A stretch of 64,000 nucleotides of DNA, taken from contig DASVQP010000040.1 in NCBI GenBank assembly GCA_036389135.1, positions 1 to 64,000 of the forward strand, written 5' to 3'. Made by a program: the position numbers and the translations under genes. Under the pieces are notes generated by a model that saw nothing but the letters and a program-made list of their open reading frames with translations, did not search any database and was not told the DNA's origin. Source of the stretch: Longimicrobium sp. (GTDB taxonomy: Bacteria; Gemmatimonadota; Gemmatimonadetes; Longimicrobiales; Longimicrobiaceae). Positions 16,927 through 25,720 of this stretch are shown here, piece by piece; position 1 is the stretch's first letter, and each line of letters begins with the position of its first letter.

Positions 16927-16942
16927 TCCGCGATACAGGGTC

Positions 16943-17683
16943 ATGCGCGGCAACGAACGGTACTCGCGAGTGATGCTGACGGCGGCTGCGGGGGCGGAGC
17001 GCGTGCCGTCGTGGGCCGAGTACGCCCGATACTGCCGCCTTCGCGAGCGTGGGCTGCGGCGGGAAGCGCTCCGGTGCCTAAACGAGTTCCTGCGCGTGGC
17101 CGAACGATGGACGTTCGAGGAGAGGCGTGAATTCGCCGTCTGGATCTCCCGGGTGCTGGAGGAGCGTGAGACCTCCTACGACGACCTCACTCCTCACCCG
17201 CTGGTCGCGCGCCTCCTCCGCCCGGCGCTGCTGGAGTGGTGCGAGCGGGAGCCCGGCGCCGCGCTCCCCCACCGGTGGCTGGGCATGTTCTTCTCCCGGT
17301 ACCCTCACGCGAAGAACGGGGAGAACTCCGAAGAGCACCTCCGCCGCGCGATCGAGCTGGACCCGGGGGAGCAGCCGTCGCGCATTCGGCTCATCCACCA
17401 CGGGCTCGGGCACCTGGAGTTCGCGGTGCACCACCTCCCCGACTACTACATCGGAGATCCCGAAGAGGATCTGGCGTTCACGACGGAGGTGGCGCGGCTG
17501 ATCGAGGGAGACGCGGACCCTCGCGCGCGGGACGAGATGCGGGCGGAGCTCGCGGCGGCGCGGCAGATCGTGGAGGATTGGATCGCCTTCCGCGCCGAGG
17601 GTGGCGCGGACTTCGACGAGTGGTGCAGGGTACGTGGCCGTGCGTACGAATGGCAGCGGCACTACTTCTACCCGGACAAGTGA
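16943..17683 (+). CDS. Hypothetical helical protein
   Basis: A 246-residue soluble protein rich in Arg, Glu and aromatic residues, with motifs WAEYARYCRLRERGLRREAL (about 23-42) and LRRAIELDPGEQ that suggest TPR-like helical pairs. I recognise no catalytic motif. ATG 16943 gives a 16-nt gap from the preceding gene; ATG 16973 is an alternative start. Because it follows the pRiA4b ORF-3-like gene so closely it is probably in the same transcript. Function is unknown. Confidence 0.7.
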   Translation: MRGNERYSRVMLTAAAGAERVPSWAEYARYCRLRERGLRREALRCLNEFLRVAERWTFEERREFAVWISRVLEERETSYDDLTPHPLVARLLRPALLEWCEREPGAALPHRWLGMFFSRYPHAKNGENSEEHLRRAIELDPGEQPSRIRLIHHGLGHLEFAVHHLPDYYIGDPEEDLAFTTEVARLIEGDADPRARDEMRAELAAARQIVEDWIAFRAEGGADFDEWCRVRGRAYEWQRHYFYPDK

Positions 17684-17812
17684 TTCCGTCGCCCGAGTGA
17701 CCGAGGCATGCGCCCGCTACCGGGCGCCCCGAGTTTGATAAAAGCAGCCTGACGTGACGGCGAGTCCCTGCCGTCACGCCAGGCCGCTTCGATCACGTGT
17801 GCCGGCTCAGCC

Positions 17813-18358
17813 TTACAGCGTTGCGAGCGGCTGGGCGGGAGCCGTTCCGGCGCACCAGTGCCACGCCGGACGCACCGCTGCGGGGCGGGATTCGGGCCGC
17901 GCGGTGCCGCGTCCGGCGAACGACGCCTTGAGACCGCCCTTCCGGCCCGACGCGCGCGTCCCGACGGCGCGGGGCATGGCGCAGGCAGCCTCGCGCTGGG
18001 CGGGGGTCAGCACCTGCTGCACGGCTTCGGCGGCGCGGCGGTTGTTGTCGGCGAGGGCGGCGCGGGTGGGGCTCGCCGCGGGGTTCAGCGCCATGGTGAC
18101 CGGGCGCTTGCCACGCGCCACGCCCAACCGTCGGTTCAGCTTCACGTTGTTGACGTCCCACTCCCGCGCGATCGAGTCCAGCGCGATCACCTGCGACGAG
18201 GTCAGCGACAGCCGCTCCCGGTCGCTCAGCAGCGCGAGGATCGGCGGCACGTCCGCGTCGAGTTGTGCGCGGCGCGGCGCGGGTCCGGGCTGGGGCGCGG
18301 AGGGCGCGCACGCGGCGGCGGAGGCGACGAGCAGAATCACCGACAGATATGAGTTCAC
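17813..18358 (-). CDS. Lipoprotein with LTxxQ (Spy/CpxP-like) motifs
   Basis: A 181-residue predicted lipoprotein: VNSYLSVILLVASAAAC ends in a lipobox Cys at about residue 17. The periplasmic part contains two LTxxQ-type elements, LSLTSSQVIALDSI and VLTPAQREAAC, the signature of the Spy/CpxP family of periplasmic chaperone-like stress proteins. The tail is Arg/Ala/Pro-rich and probably disordered. GGAGG followed by AACC immediately before GTG 18358 fixes the start. Nothing adjoins it on the same strand. A folding or metal-stress role is inference from the motif. Confidence 0.75.
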   Translation of the reverse strand: MNSYLSVILLVASAAACAPSAPQPGPAPRRAQLDADVPPILALLSDRERLSLTSSQVIALDSIAREWDVNNVKLNRRLGVARGKRPVTMALNPAASPTRAALADNNRRAAEAVQQVLTPAQREAACAMPRAVGTRASGRKGGLKASFAGRGTARPESRPAAVRPAWHWCAGTAPAQPLATL

Positions 18359-18632
18359 GGGTTCCTCCAGGCTGAAGGGTGGTGGACGACCTGCGGCCCG
18401 CGCGCGTTGCAGCCGCCGGGCCAATGCGCTTCGGCCATCCTGGCAGATTTTTCTGCCACCCCGACTGAACTGTGGCTGGCGAGCGGGGCGCGCGCCGTGA
18501 AGGGTGGGGTGGGTGCGCCACACCGCACCATCCCTAGTGACACGTCCGCCGAAACCATGGTCTGACGCGGCTCGTAGCCCATGGTGTGCCGGCGCATCCC
18601 GGCAGGCAGTTCCACCCGGCCAGGAGGCGCTC

Positions 18633-19091
18633 GTGATCGAAGCAGTACCCAAGGGGATATTCTCCAGCGGCTTCCACCTTCAACAGGACGGCCGCTTGAT
18701 CGCCGACCTGGACGCGTCGTCGTGGCGCGAGAAGGCGGACGTGCAGATCGACGGCGAGACCTTTCGGCTCTACCGGGAGGGGATGATGAGTGGCGCCTTC
18801 CTGCTGGAGTGGAACGGCAGGACGCTGGCGCGCGCCATCAAGCCCAGTGTGCTCAGCGACCGTTTCGAGCTGGAGGTCGGGAAGCGGGCGTTCGCGCTGC
18901 GCAAGGAGTCGATGTGGGCCCGGCGCTTCGGGCTGTTCGAGGGGGAGCAGCAGGTGGGGCGGGTCGCGCCGGCCGGCACGTTCACGCGCCGCGTCCTGAT
19001 CGATCTCCCGGCGGACTGGCCGTCCTCCGTCCAGGCCTTCGTCTTCTGGCTCGCGCTCCTGATGTGGAAGCGCGAGAAGGCCGGATCATAG
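18633..19091 (+). CDS. Hypothetical protein with C-terminal hydrophobic segment
   Basis: A 152-residue protein. AGGAGG at 18622-18627 with 5-nt spacing points to GTG 18633. The body is beta-rich with repeated short strands (GIFSSGFHLQQDGR, GAFLLEWNGRTLAR, RFELEVGKRAFALR). A single hydrophobic helix near the end (VQAFVFWLALLMWK) could anchor it in a membrane. No family recognised. It is the first of three small same-strand genes ending at 19667. Confidence 0.7.
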   Translation: MIEAVPKGIFSSGFHLQQDGRLIADLDASSWREKADVQIDGETFRLYREGMMSGAFLLEWNGRTLARAIKPSVLSDRFELEVGKRAFALRKESMWARRFGLFEGEQQVGRVAPAGTFTRRVLIDLPADWPSSVQAFVFWLALLMWKREKAGS

Positions 19092-19119
19092 CTCTTCAAA
19101 CGTTTGTACGAGGCTCGCG

Positions 19120-19416
19120 ATGACCCTCCCGCTCACCTTCCACTTCACCACCGCCGCCGTTCCCGTCCAGGCGGAAGGGACGGTGGATGGCTCCCCTTTC
19201 TACTTCCGCGCGCGGCACGACACATGGGAGTTCGCGGTCTCGGAGGACCCGGCGGTCGATGCCGCTACCATCCAGAGTGAGGAGCACGGCTTCTACCGGA
19301 CCGCCGTATACCCCGGCGGCCCGCGCGCATCCAGCTACCTCCCGCTCGCCGAAGCGGAGGCGCTGATCCGACGCTGCGCGAGCGAGTACCTGGAATCGCA
19401 GAGGAGGGGAAGGTGA
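19120..19416 (+). CDS. Hypothetical 98-residue protein
   Basis: A small soluble protein of mixed strand/helix character, with FHFTTAAVPVQAEGTVDG at the N-terminus and LAEAEALIRRCASEYL as a C-terminal helix. Its 3' end overlaps the start of the next gene by 4 nt (GTGA), which suggests translational coupling. No motif or family recognised. Confidence 0.65.
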   Translation: MTLPLTFHFTTAAVPVQAEGTVDGSPFYFRARHDTWEFAVSEDPAVDAATIQSEEHGFYRTAVYPGGPRASSYLPLAEAEALIRRCASEYLESQRRGR

Positions 19417-19667
19417 TACATGCGCTGTTCTGGGTCGCGCTCGTGGTATGGGCAATGGGGGTGAACCTCCTCGCGTTCCGACTGCGGGAGCATCTGCGGA
19501 ACCCGCACGAGAAGGAATTTTTCGGCCTTTTCCCACGCCAGATCTACATTCTCGATTTCTTTCGCCCGTCGCTCTTCACCCCGGACGGTGCCAGGCTGCG
19601 CCGGTCCGCGGCGTGGTGGTTCGTAGCGGGCGCCGGAGTGGTGTTCCTCATTGGCGTGCTCATGTAA
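19413..19667 (+). CDS. Small two-pass membrane protein
   Basis: An 84-residue protein with two hydrophobic segments, HALFWVALVVWAMGVNLLAF (about 3-22) and WWFVAGAGVVFLIGVLM at the C-terminus, joined by a charged loop. The GTG start overlaps the previous stop by 4 nt. It is probably an inner-membrane partner of the preceding small protein; no family recognised. Confidence 0.65.
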   Translation: MIHALFWVALVVWAMGVNLLAFRLREHLRNPHEKEFFGLFPRQIYILDFFRPSLFTPDGARLRRSAAWWFVAGAGVVFLIGVLM

Positions 19668-19739
19668 GCCTGATGGTGCACGCGGTCATCAGGTGCCCAG
19701 CCTGGGAAGCGGGGGTCGTGGAGGCGGGACGCGCCAGCA

Positions 19740-20000
19740 TCGGCGCGGATGAAAGCACGGCAGCCACGCGGGCTGCCCCTACAAGGCCGGTGTCGATGGC
19801 GAGGGTCGAGGCCGGGCAGGGGTCGGCAGACACGCAGGTCGGCCCCAACGGGATCCGCGCATGGTGCAACGGTCGAGGCAGGGAGAGGGTGGGCGCGATG
19901 AATCGCGCCCCTACGAGACCTGCGCGCCACGGGCAAATGGCTGCGAACGCCCCTCCCCCAGGTAGTTATTGGGGGAAGGGCCGCGAGTTCACGAGCGGGG
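19740..20000. repeat. Mosaic of family B intergenic hairpins
   Basis: Several short hairpin modules occur in series: a GGCAGAC..GTC module near 19826-19846, GGGCGCGATG-AATCGCGCCC near 19890-19910, and CCCTCCCCC-AGGTAGTTATT-GGGGGAAGGG near 19951-19980. No gene is supported between 19668 and 20013. Confidence 0.75.
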
Positions 20001-20013
20001 GAGGGGGCCCGCC

Positions 20014-21024
20014 CTACCCCCCGAACACCCGCAGGTCCGCGGCGGGCGGGAGGTTGGGATGGGCCGGCGGGACGGTCGGGAGCTCGGCGACGGTGGTGTC
20101 GGCGTCCTGCTTCTGCTGCGCCTGGGCGGCGAGCGCGGCGGTTCCCATCACCCCCGCCGGACCCATCGACTCCACGATGCTGCTCGGGATCACCATCATC
20201 CCGCCCTTCTGCTTCAGCGCCTCGTACAGGATGTTCATCTGCCGCAGCTGGAGCGCGGTGGGGTTGTCGCGGTAGCGCTCGGCGGCCTTCTCGAACAGCT
20301 CCGCGATCGCAACCTCGGCCTCGCCCAGGATGATGCGCGCCGACTTCTCGCGCGACGCCTGCGCCTCGCGCGACATGGCGTCCTGCAGGGCGGCGGGGAT
20401 CACCACGTCGCGCATCTCAACCGAGTGCACGGTGACGCCCCAGGGGGTGGTGCGCTCGTCGATCAGCGCCTGCAGCTCCTTTTCGATGCGGACGCGGCCG
20501 CGCAGCAGCTCGGAGAGCGAGGTGCGGCCGATGATGTCGCGCAGCGCCGTCTGCGAGGCCCAGCTGATGGCGGCCGTGTAGTCCTGCACCTCCAGCGCCG
20601 CCTTCTCGGGATCGTAGACGGTCCAGAAGAGCACGGCGTCCACGTTCACCGGCACCGTGTCCGAGGTGAGCGTCTCCTCGGCGGTGAAGGCGGTGGTGAC
20701 GGTGCGCTGGTCCACCCACGCGGAGATGCTGTCCACGAAGGGGATCACGAAAAAGGGCCCGGGCCCCCGCAGCCCCGCGTAGCGCCCGAAGCGCAGCACC
20801 ACGGCGCGCTCCCAGTGCTGCGCGATCTTGGGCGAGAGCGCGGCCACGATGCCGAGCCCCAGCCCCACCGCCGCCGCCAGCGGCGTGTTCACCGCCGCCG
20901 CCGTCATCGCCCCGGCCACCGTGGGGAGGCCGAAGGCAATGGCCGAGATGAAGTTGGGACGCGGCGCGTTGCTCTGCGGCGCGATCATGTTGCCCTTTGA
21001 GGGTACGATGCTGTTGCCTGCCAT
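20014..21024 (-). CDS. Slipin / SPFH-domain (band 7) membrane protein
   Basis: A 336-residue stomatin-like protein. Two N-terminal hydrophobic stretches (about 25-65) are followed by an SPFH domain beginning ERAVVLRFGRYAGLRGPG and including TPWGVTVHSVEMRDVVIP near residue 200. A helical region (EAEVAIAELFEKAAERY) and a Pro/Ala-rich tail complete it. Slipins organise membrane microdomains and often pair with an NfeD protease, which is absent here. It starts 9 nt after a GntR gene on the same strand, so the two form an operon. Confidence 0.9.
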   Translation of the reverse strand: MAGNSIVPSKGNMIAPQSNAPRPNFISAIAFGLPTVAGAMTAAAVNTPLAAAVGLGLGIVAALSPKIAQHWERAVVLRFGRYAGLRGPGPFFVIPFVDSISAWVDQRTVTTAFTAEETLTSDTVPVNVDAVLFWTVYDPEKAALEVQDYTAAISWASQTALRDIIGRTSLSELLRGRVRIEKELQALIDERTTPWGVTVHSVEMRDVVIPAALQDAMSREAQASREKSARIILGEAEVAIAELFEKAAERYRDNPTALQLRQMNILYEALKQKGGMMVIPSSIVESMGPAGVMGTAALAAQAQQKQDADTTVAELPTVPPAHPNLPPAADLRVFGG

Positions 21025-21033
21025 GAGTGCCTC

Positions 21034-21402
21034 TTACCGCGGGCGGCGGCTGTCCAGGTGGATGATGACCTCGTCCAGCGAAAACCCCAGCTCGCTCGCT
21101 TCCCGGAGCAAGGTGTCCTCCAGCGCCGAGAGCTCGGCGAGCAACTCGTCGTGCTTGATGGCGCTCGGGGACAACCGCACTACGGTCCCTACCCCCTGCT
21201 TCGTTTCGAGCACCCCCTGCCGCTCCAGCTCCTCGTACGCGCGCGCAACCGCGTTGGCCCCCACGCGCAGGTCCACCGCGAGCTGCCGCACGGTGGGCAT
21301 CCGCTCGCCAGGCGCCAGCAGCCCCGCCCCCAGCGCCGAGCGCACGGTGCGGACGAGCTGGGCTTCGATGGGGGTGGGGTCGGAGGGGTCGAGGTGGAAC
21401 AT
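21034..21402 (-). CDS. GntR-family transcriptional regulator (YtrA-like, short)
   Basis: A 122-residue regulator: an N-terminal winged-helix (FHLDPSDPTPIEAQLVRTVR, then MPTVRQLAVDLRVGANAVARAY, then LERQGVLETKQGVGTVV) and a ~45-residue helical C-terminus. This is the YtrA-type architecture, without a large effector domain. Such proteins often repress the membrane genes downstream in the same operon; here that gene encodes a slipin. The upstream region is an intergenic inverted repeat, and the operator cannot be singled out. Confidence 0.9.
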   Translation of the reverse strand: MFHLDPSDPTPIEAQLVRTVRSALGAGLLAPGERMPTVRQLAVDLRVGANAVARAYEELERQGVLETKQGVGTVVRLSPSAIKHDELLAELSALEDTLLREASELGFSLDEVIIHLDSRRPR

Positions 21403-21535
21403 CGGGGAATGGGGAGTGGGGAATGGGGAATCGGGAACGGCAGAGGGGATCAGGGACAGGTTGGGGACAGCCCCAGGCGGTTGTGGCTGTTGAAGCTACC
21501 ATTCCCCATTCCCCCCATTCCCCATTCCCCGAAGT
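21403..21535. repeat. Long inverted repeat, family D ('ggggaat')
   Basis: A run of GGGGAATGGGGAGTGGGGAA on the left is mirrored by ATTCCCCATTCCCCCCATTC on the right around a GGACAGCCCC centre. A related pair occurs at 59594-59698. It contains the only space for the GntR promoter. Confidence 0.8.
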
Positions 21536-21733
21536 TCAGTCCGGCGCGAGCGCCAGCGTCCGCAACGCCGCCCGCCGGCGCTCGTCCATCGTCGCGCGCT
21601 CCAGCGCCGCGATGGAAGCGGAGGTGAAGCCGTCCGCGGGGTCGAAGCCGAGCGAGGCCAGGAGCTCGCGGATGTAGTCCTCCTCCAGCTCCAGCGCCCG
21701 GATCTTTTCGCCGATCTGCTCGTCGCTCAGCAT
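21536..21733 (-). CDS. Hypothetical 65-residue protein
   Basis: A small acidic, helical protein beginning MLSDEQIGEKIRALELEEDY and ending with an Arg/Ala-rich helix. No recognised motif. Start ATG 21733 is taken as the first Met in a sensible context; the ribosome site is weak. It lies upstream of the inverted repeat, on the same strand as GntR. Confidence 0.5.
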   Translation of the reverse strand: MLSDEQIGEKIRALELEEDYIRELLASLGFDPADGFTSASIAALERATMDERRRAALRTLALAPD

Positions 21734-21873
21734 GCTTGTTCTGTTCGTCGCGCCGCGGGCGGGGGATCCGCCGTGTGGCCTCCTGTAAACGGCTGCGCGG
21801 CGCGCGTTCCCCATGAACGGCGAACGGGGCCCGCGTGTGGGGCCCCGTTCGCGTCACCTCGCCCCGCCGCGCG

Positions 21874-23481
21874 TCAGTGCACGCCCGCGGGCCGCTCGTC
21901 GGAGGCGGTCGCCATCATCCGCCGGATGGGGATGATCAGCGCGGCCAGCACCGCGGCCGCGATCAGCAGCGAGAGCGTGGTACGCTCGAAGAGCGCCGGC
22001 ATCTGCGCCGGGTTCTCCGGGTCCACGTGCCCGCCCACGATCCCCGCGATCAGGTTTCCGAGCGCGGCGGCCATGAACCACACGCCCATCATCTGGCCCG
22101 CGTACTTGCGGGGCGCCAGCTTGGTCATCGACGACAGGCCTACCGGGCTCAGGCACAGCTCGCCCACCGTCTGGAAGAAGTAGCTGGCGATGAGCCACCA
22201 CGCCGAGACCCGCGTGCCGGCGCCGCCGGAAAGCACCGCGTTGGCCGCAAAGATCATGATGGCGAAGCCCACGGCCGCGAAGAGAAGGCCCAGCGAGAAC
22301 TTCGCGGGGCTGCTCAGGTCGCCGCGCCGCCGCGCCAGCCCCACCCAGATCGCCGCGAACACCGGCGCCAGCAGGATCACGAAGAGTGAGTTTGCCGCCT
22401 GCAGCCAGGTGACCGGCATCTCCCACCCGAAGACGTGGCGGTCCGTGAAGTCGGCCGCGAAGAGCGTCAGCGAGGTCGGCGCCTGCTCGAATGCCGACCA
22501 GAAGATGACCGCGAAGAGAAAGAGGACGATGATGACCGCCACCCGCTTCATCTCGTCCGTGCTCAGACCGCCCGCCACGAAGAGGTAGAGGAAGTAGAGG
22601 ATCGCCATCCCCAGCATGACGTAGCTCATGTTCTCCGCCACCCTCACCGGGTTGACGTTGATGAAGCCCGCCATCCCCAGGATCACCACCAGCGCGAGCA
22701 CGGCGACGAAGACGGACAGCCCCATCACGGCGCTGCGGCGCTGCCGCGCGTCCACCACGGGGTCCGCGTGGCGCGAGGGCTCCATCCCGATGTTCCCCAG
22801 CGTGCGCTTGGCCGACAGCGAGTACCAGATGAGGCCGATCACCATTCCGACACCCGCCGCGCCGAAGCCGTAGTGCCAGCCGAAGCGCTCCTGGTCCTCT
22901 CCCAGGAAGCCGGTGACCAGCGGCGCCACCAGCGCGCCGATGTTGATTCCCATGTAGAAGATGGAGAAGCCCGCGTCACGCCGCGCGCCGCCCTCGGGGT
23001 ACAGGTCGCCCACGATGGCCGAGATGTTCGGCTTCAGCAGACCCGTTCCCAGGACGATCAGCACCAGCCCGAGGAAGAAGGCGCTCCGCTCGAAGACGGC
23101 CGAGAGCGCGATGGCCAGGTGCCCCAGCGCGATCAGCACGCCGCCCCAGAAGATGGCGCGGCGCAGGCCCAGGATCCGGTCCGCCACCCACCCGCCGGGG
23201 AGCGAGGCCAGGTATACGCTGGCCGCGTAGATCCCCACGATGGCCGACGCCTGCTCGCGCGGGAGCTCGAAGCCGCCGCTGGCGATCGCCGCCGTCATGA
23301 ACAGCACCAGGAGCGGCCGGATGCCGTAGTACGAGAAGCGCTCCCACAGCTCGGTGAAGAACAGCGTCGACAACCCCCGCGGATGGCCGAAGAAGCTCGT
23401 ATCCGCGAAGCCGGTCTGCGATGGGGGGAGGTCCAGGGTGGCGGCTGCCTCCCTCGGCGACTCGTTGGGGGTGTTTGCCAT
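21874..23481 (-). CDS. POT/PTR family proton-coupled oligopeptide transporter
   Basis: A 535-residue inner-membrane transporter with about 12-14 hydrophobic helices. The N-terminal signature FTELWERFSYYGIRPLLVLF carries the conserved ExxERFxYY element of proton coupling, and GGWVADRILGLRRAI plus GTGLLKPNISAIVGDLY match POT family signatures. The C-terminal ESPVGLSS-like segment reads GELCLSPVGLSSMTKLAP. It should import di- and tripeptides with protons. ATG 23481 begins a polar 30-residue N-terminus. No peptidase genes adjoin; the upstream 200 nt separate it from a divergent phosphatase gene. Confidence 0.93.
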   Translation of the reverse strand: MANTPNESPREAAATLDLPPSQTGFADTSFFGHPRGLSTLFFTELWERFSYYGIRPLLVLFMTAAIASGGFELPREQASAIVGIYAASVYLASLPGGWVADRILGLRRAIFWGGVLIALGHLAIALSAVFERSAFFLGLVLIVLGTGLLKPNISAIVGDLYPEGGARRDAGFSIFYMGINIGALVAPLVTGFLGEDQERFGWHYGFGAAGVGMVIGLIWYSLSAKRTLGNIGMEPSRHADPVVDARQRRSAVMGLSVFVAVLALVVILGMAGFINVNPVRVAENMSYVMLGMAILYFLYLFVAGGLSTDEMKRVAVIIVLFLFAVIFWSAFEQAPTSLTLFAADFTDRHVFGWEMPVTWLQAANSLFVILLAPVFAAIWVGLARRRGDLSSPAKFSLGLLFAAVGFAIMIFAANAVLSGGAGTRVSAWWLIASYFFQTVGELCLSPVGLSSMTKLAPRKYAGQMMGVWFMAAALGNLIAGIVGGHVDPENPAQMPALFERTTLSLLIAAAVLAALIIPIRRMMATASDERPAGVH

Positions 23482-23687
23482 GGCGTGACCGTGACGGGTG
23501 GGTGGAAGGGTGACTTGCGTGCGTTCGGACGTACGACCGGAGGCCGGACTTTCGCTGCGACGGGTGGCTTTTACGCGCGGAAACGCCCAATGTACCATCG
23601 GTCCCAAAAGGACGCCAGATCCACCGGGCGGGCCGCTGCATGCGTATCCCGGACGTCACCCTAAGTTCCACCCGTGCCCCGTTCCCG

Positions 23688-24488
23688 ATGACCACGCCGT
23701 TCCACGACGAGCTCCGCCTTGCCCTCGACGCCGCGTACGACGCCGCCGAGCTGATCGCCGCGCGCACCGGCGCCGACCGCGTGCGCCTCAAGGGCCGCGC
23801 CGACCTGGTGACCGAGGTGGACGAGGCGGTGGAGCGGCTGGTGACGGAGCGCATCCGCGAGCGCTTTCCGGACGACGCCGTGGTGGGCGAGGAGCTCTCG
23901 TCGGGGGCGGTCACGTCCGGCCGTCGGTGGATCGTGGACCCGGTGGACGGCACCACGAATTTCGTGCACGGCCATCCGTTCGTGTGCGTGAGCATCGCCT
24001 TTGCGGACGACGACGGGCCGGCCGCGGGGGTGATCCACGCGCCCTTTCTGCGCGAGGTCTTCCACGCGGCGCGGGGGTGCGGCGCCTTCCTGAACGGTGA
24101 GCCGATCCACACCAGCACGGTGCGCGAGCCGTCTGGAGCGCTGCTCGGCACCGGTTTTCCGTTCAAAAAGGGGAAGGGGAACCTGGACGCCTACATGTCG
24201 CTGGTGGCGGATGCGGTGCGCGCCACTCACGACGTGCGCCGCGACGGCAGCGCGGCGCTGGACCTGGCGAACGTGGCGGCGGGGCGGCTGGATGGCTTCT
24301 TCGAGGTCGGCCTCGCGCCGTGGGACGTGGCGGCGGGGATGCTGCTGGTGCGCGAGGCGGGAGGGCGCGTCTCCGGCTGGCCCGGCGACTCCGGCGAGCC
24401 GCTCGACACGGGGCGGGTGCTGGCCAGCAACGGCCACATCCACGGCTGGCTGCGGGAGCTCGCGGGGCGGCACGTGGCGAGCATCTGA
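23688..24488 (+). CDS. Inositol-monophosphatase family enzyme
   Basis: A 266-residue Mg-dependent phosphatase. VVGEEL and IVDPVDGTTNF supply the metal-binding acids, and APWDVAAGMLLVREAGG the C-terminal Asp signature. The natural substrate could be inositol-1-phosphate, fructose-1,6-bisphosphate, PAP or histidinol-phosphate; the sequence does not decide. ATG 23688 is preferred to one at 23640 because the family match begins there. The gene is followed by an intergenic repeat, so it is probably monocistronic. Confidence 0.92.
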   Translation: MTTPFHDELRLALDAAYDAAELIAARTGADRVRLKGRADLVTEVDEAVERLVTERIRERFPDDAVVGEELSSGAVTSGRRWIVDPVDGTTNFVHGHPFVCVSIAFADDDGPAAGVIHAPFLREVFHAARGCGAFLNGEPIHTSTVREPSGALLGTGFPFKKGKGNLDAYMSLVADAVRATHDVRRDGSAALDLANVAAGRLDGFFEVGLAPWDVAAGMLLVREAGGRVSGWPGDSGEPLDTGRVLASNGHIHGWLRELAGRHVASI

Positions 24489-24505
24489 GGAACCGCAACA
24501 GCGGG

Positions 24506-24540
24506 CTCACACAGAGACACAGAGGCTCAAGAGAGAAAGG
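24506..24540. repeat. Half copy of family A repeat
   Basis: CTCACACAGAGACACAGAGG with a GAGAGAAAGG tail is one arm of the family A inverted repeat. The other arm is missing. Confidence 0.65.
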
Positions 24541-24547
24541 AGGGAGT

Positions 24548-25072
24548 ATGCGCCGGGTGCGATACAACGTGGCCGCGACTCTGGATGGGTACATCGCCGG
24601 GCCTGAGGGCGAGTTCGATTGGATTCCGCACGATCCCACAGTCGACTTCGCCGCGATCTTCGCCAGGGTCGATACGGTGCTCCTGGGACGGCGCAGCTAC
24701 GATCTAACGCGGACCGGCCAGGCGCCCTGGGCACCCGGCACGCGCGTCTACGTCTTCTCGCGCACGTTGCGTCCGGAGGATCACCCCGGCGTCACGGTCG
24801 TCGCTGAGGATGCGGGCGGGGTGGTCGCCACCCTGCGCGCCGAGCCCGGCGAGGGCGAGATATGGCTGTTCGGCGGCGGCGAGCTGTTCCGGAGCCTGCT
24901 CGCGGCGGGCCAGGTGGACTCGGTGGAAGTCACCGTCGTACCCATCCTGCTGGGCGGGGGCGTGCCGCTGCTGCCGCCCGGCGCGCCGCGCACCGCACTC
25001 GCGCTCGCGGGAACGCGCACGTATCCTAGCGGCATGGTGACGCTGTCCTACACGGTCCAGCGCGACGACTGA
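24548..25072 (+). CDS. Dihydrofolate reductase / RibD C-terminal domain protein
   Basis: A 174-residue stand-alone RibD-C/DHFR-like reductase domain (YwjB/YyaP type). It opens RYNVAATLDGYIAGPEGEFDW, continues VDTVLLGRRSYDL and GEIWLFGGGELFRSLL (NADPH-binding Gly-rich loop) and ends VPILLGGGVPLLPP. An NAD(P)H-dependent reductase is likely; the substrate is unknown. GGAGGGAG lies directly before the ATG. It is 17 nt upstream of the OsmC gene, so the two probably form an operon. Confidence 0.88.
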   Translation: MRRVRYNVAATLDGYIAGPEGEFDWIPHDPTVDFAAIFARVDTVLLGRRSYDLTRTGQAPWAPGTRVYVFSRTLRPEDHPGVTVVAEDAGGVVATLRAEPGEGEIWLFGGGELFRSLLAAGQVDSVEVTVVPILLGGGVPLLPPGAPRTALALAGTRTYPSGMVTLSYTVQRDD

Positions 25073-25089
25073 CGAACGAGGAGGAAGTG

Positions 25090-25527
25090 ATGCCGGAGGG
25101 AGTGCCCGTGGAGTACCCGGTCGAGGTGGTTTGGGAGGGCGGGATGCGTTACCGCGGCGGCCCCGCCGGAGGTCCCACGCTGGTGGTGGATGGGAACAGG
25201 GAGGCCGCGCCCAGCCCCGTGGATACGCTCGTGGTGGCGATCGCGTCGTGCTCGGCCATCGACGTGATCGACTACCTGGAGAAGCGCCGCACGCCCCCCA
25301 GCGCGTGCAGCGTCTCGGTGCGTTTCTCCCGCGCCCCCAACCCGCCGCGCCGCCTGACCGACCTCCACCTCACCTTCCGCGTCGCCACCGGCTCCCCGCG
25401 CGAGCACGTGGAGCGCGCCGTTCAGCTCTCGTTCGACAAGTACTGCTCGGTAGCCGCCTCGCTTGCCCCCGACACCCGCATCAACTGGAGCGTAGAGCTG
25501 GAGCCGGCGGCGGTCGCGGCGGATTGA
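25090..25527 (+). CDS. OsmC family peroxiredoxin-like protein
   Basis: A 145-residue protein of the OsmC/Ohr superfamily, thiol peroxidases that reduce organic hydroperoxides. The paired cysteines lie in VAIASCSAIDVIDYLEKRR (about residue 58) and DKYCSVAASL (about 119). AGGAGGAAGTG precedes the ATG. The gene follows the reductase gene by 17 nt. Confidence 0.9.
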   Translation: MPEGVPVEYPVEVVWEGGMRYRGGPAGGPTLVVDGNREAAPSPVDTLVVAIASCSAIDVIDYLEKRRTPPSACSVSVRFSRAPNPPRRLTDLHLTFRVATGSPREHVERAVQLSFDKYCSVAASLAPDTRINWSVELEPAAVAAD

Positions 25528-25587
25528 GCAGATGCAACGCATGCCCCCGCACCAGACGGGAGAGCAACAAAGGTGAACAGATGGCCT

Positions 25588-25705
25588 CGCACAGAGCCAC
25601 AGAGGCAACTGAGAGAAAAGCAGAAGGGGTATCTCTGTGGCCTTTCCGTACCCCTCCGCGTCTCTGTGTGATGCTTTTCTTCCGCTGTTCTCCCCTCCTG
25701 CGCCG
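25588..25705. repeat. Palindromic intergenic repeat, family A
   Basis: GCACAGAGCCACAGAGGC and its mirror TATCTCTGTGGCC / TCTCTGTGTGATGC surround an AGAAAAGCAGAAGGGG centre. It separates the convergent OsmC and thioredoxin genes. Confidence 0.75.
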
Positions 25706-25720
25706 CCGCGAGAAACGGTA

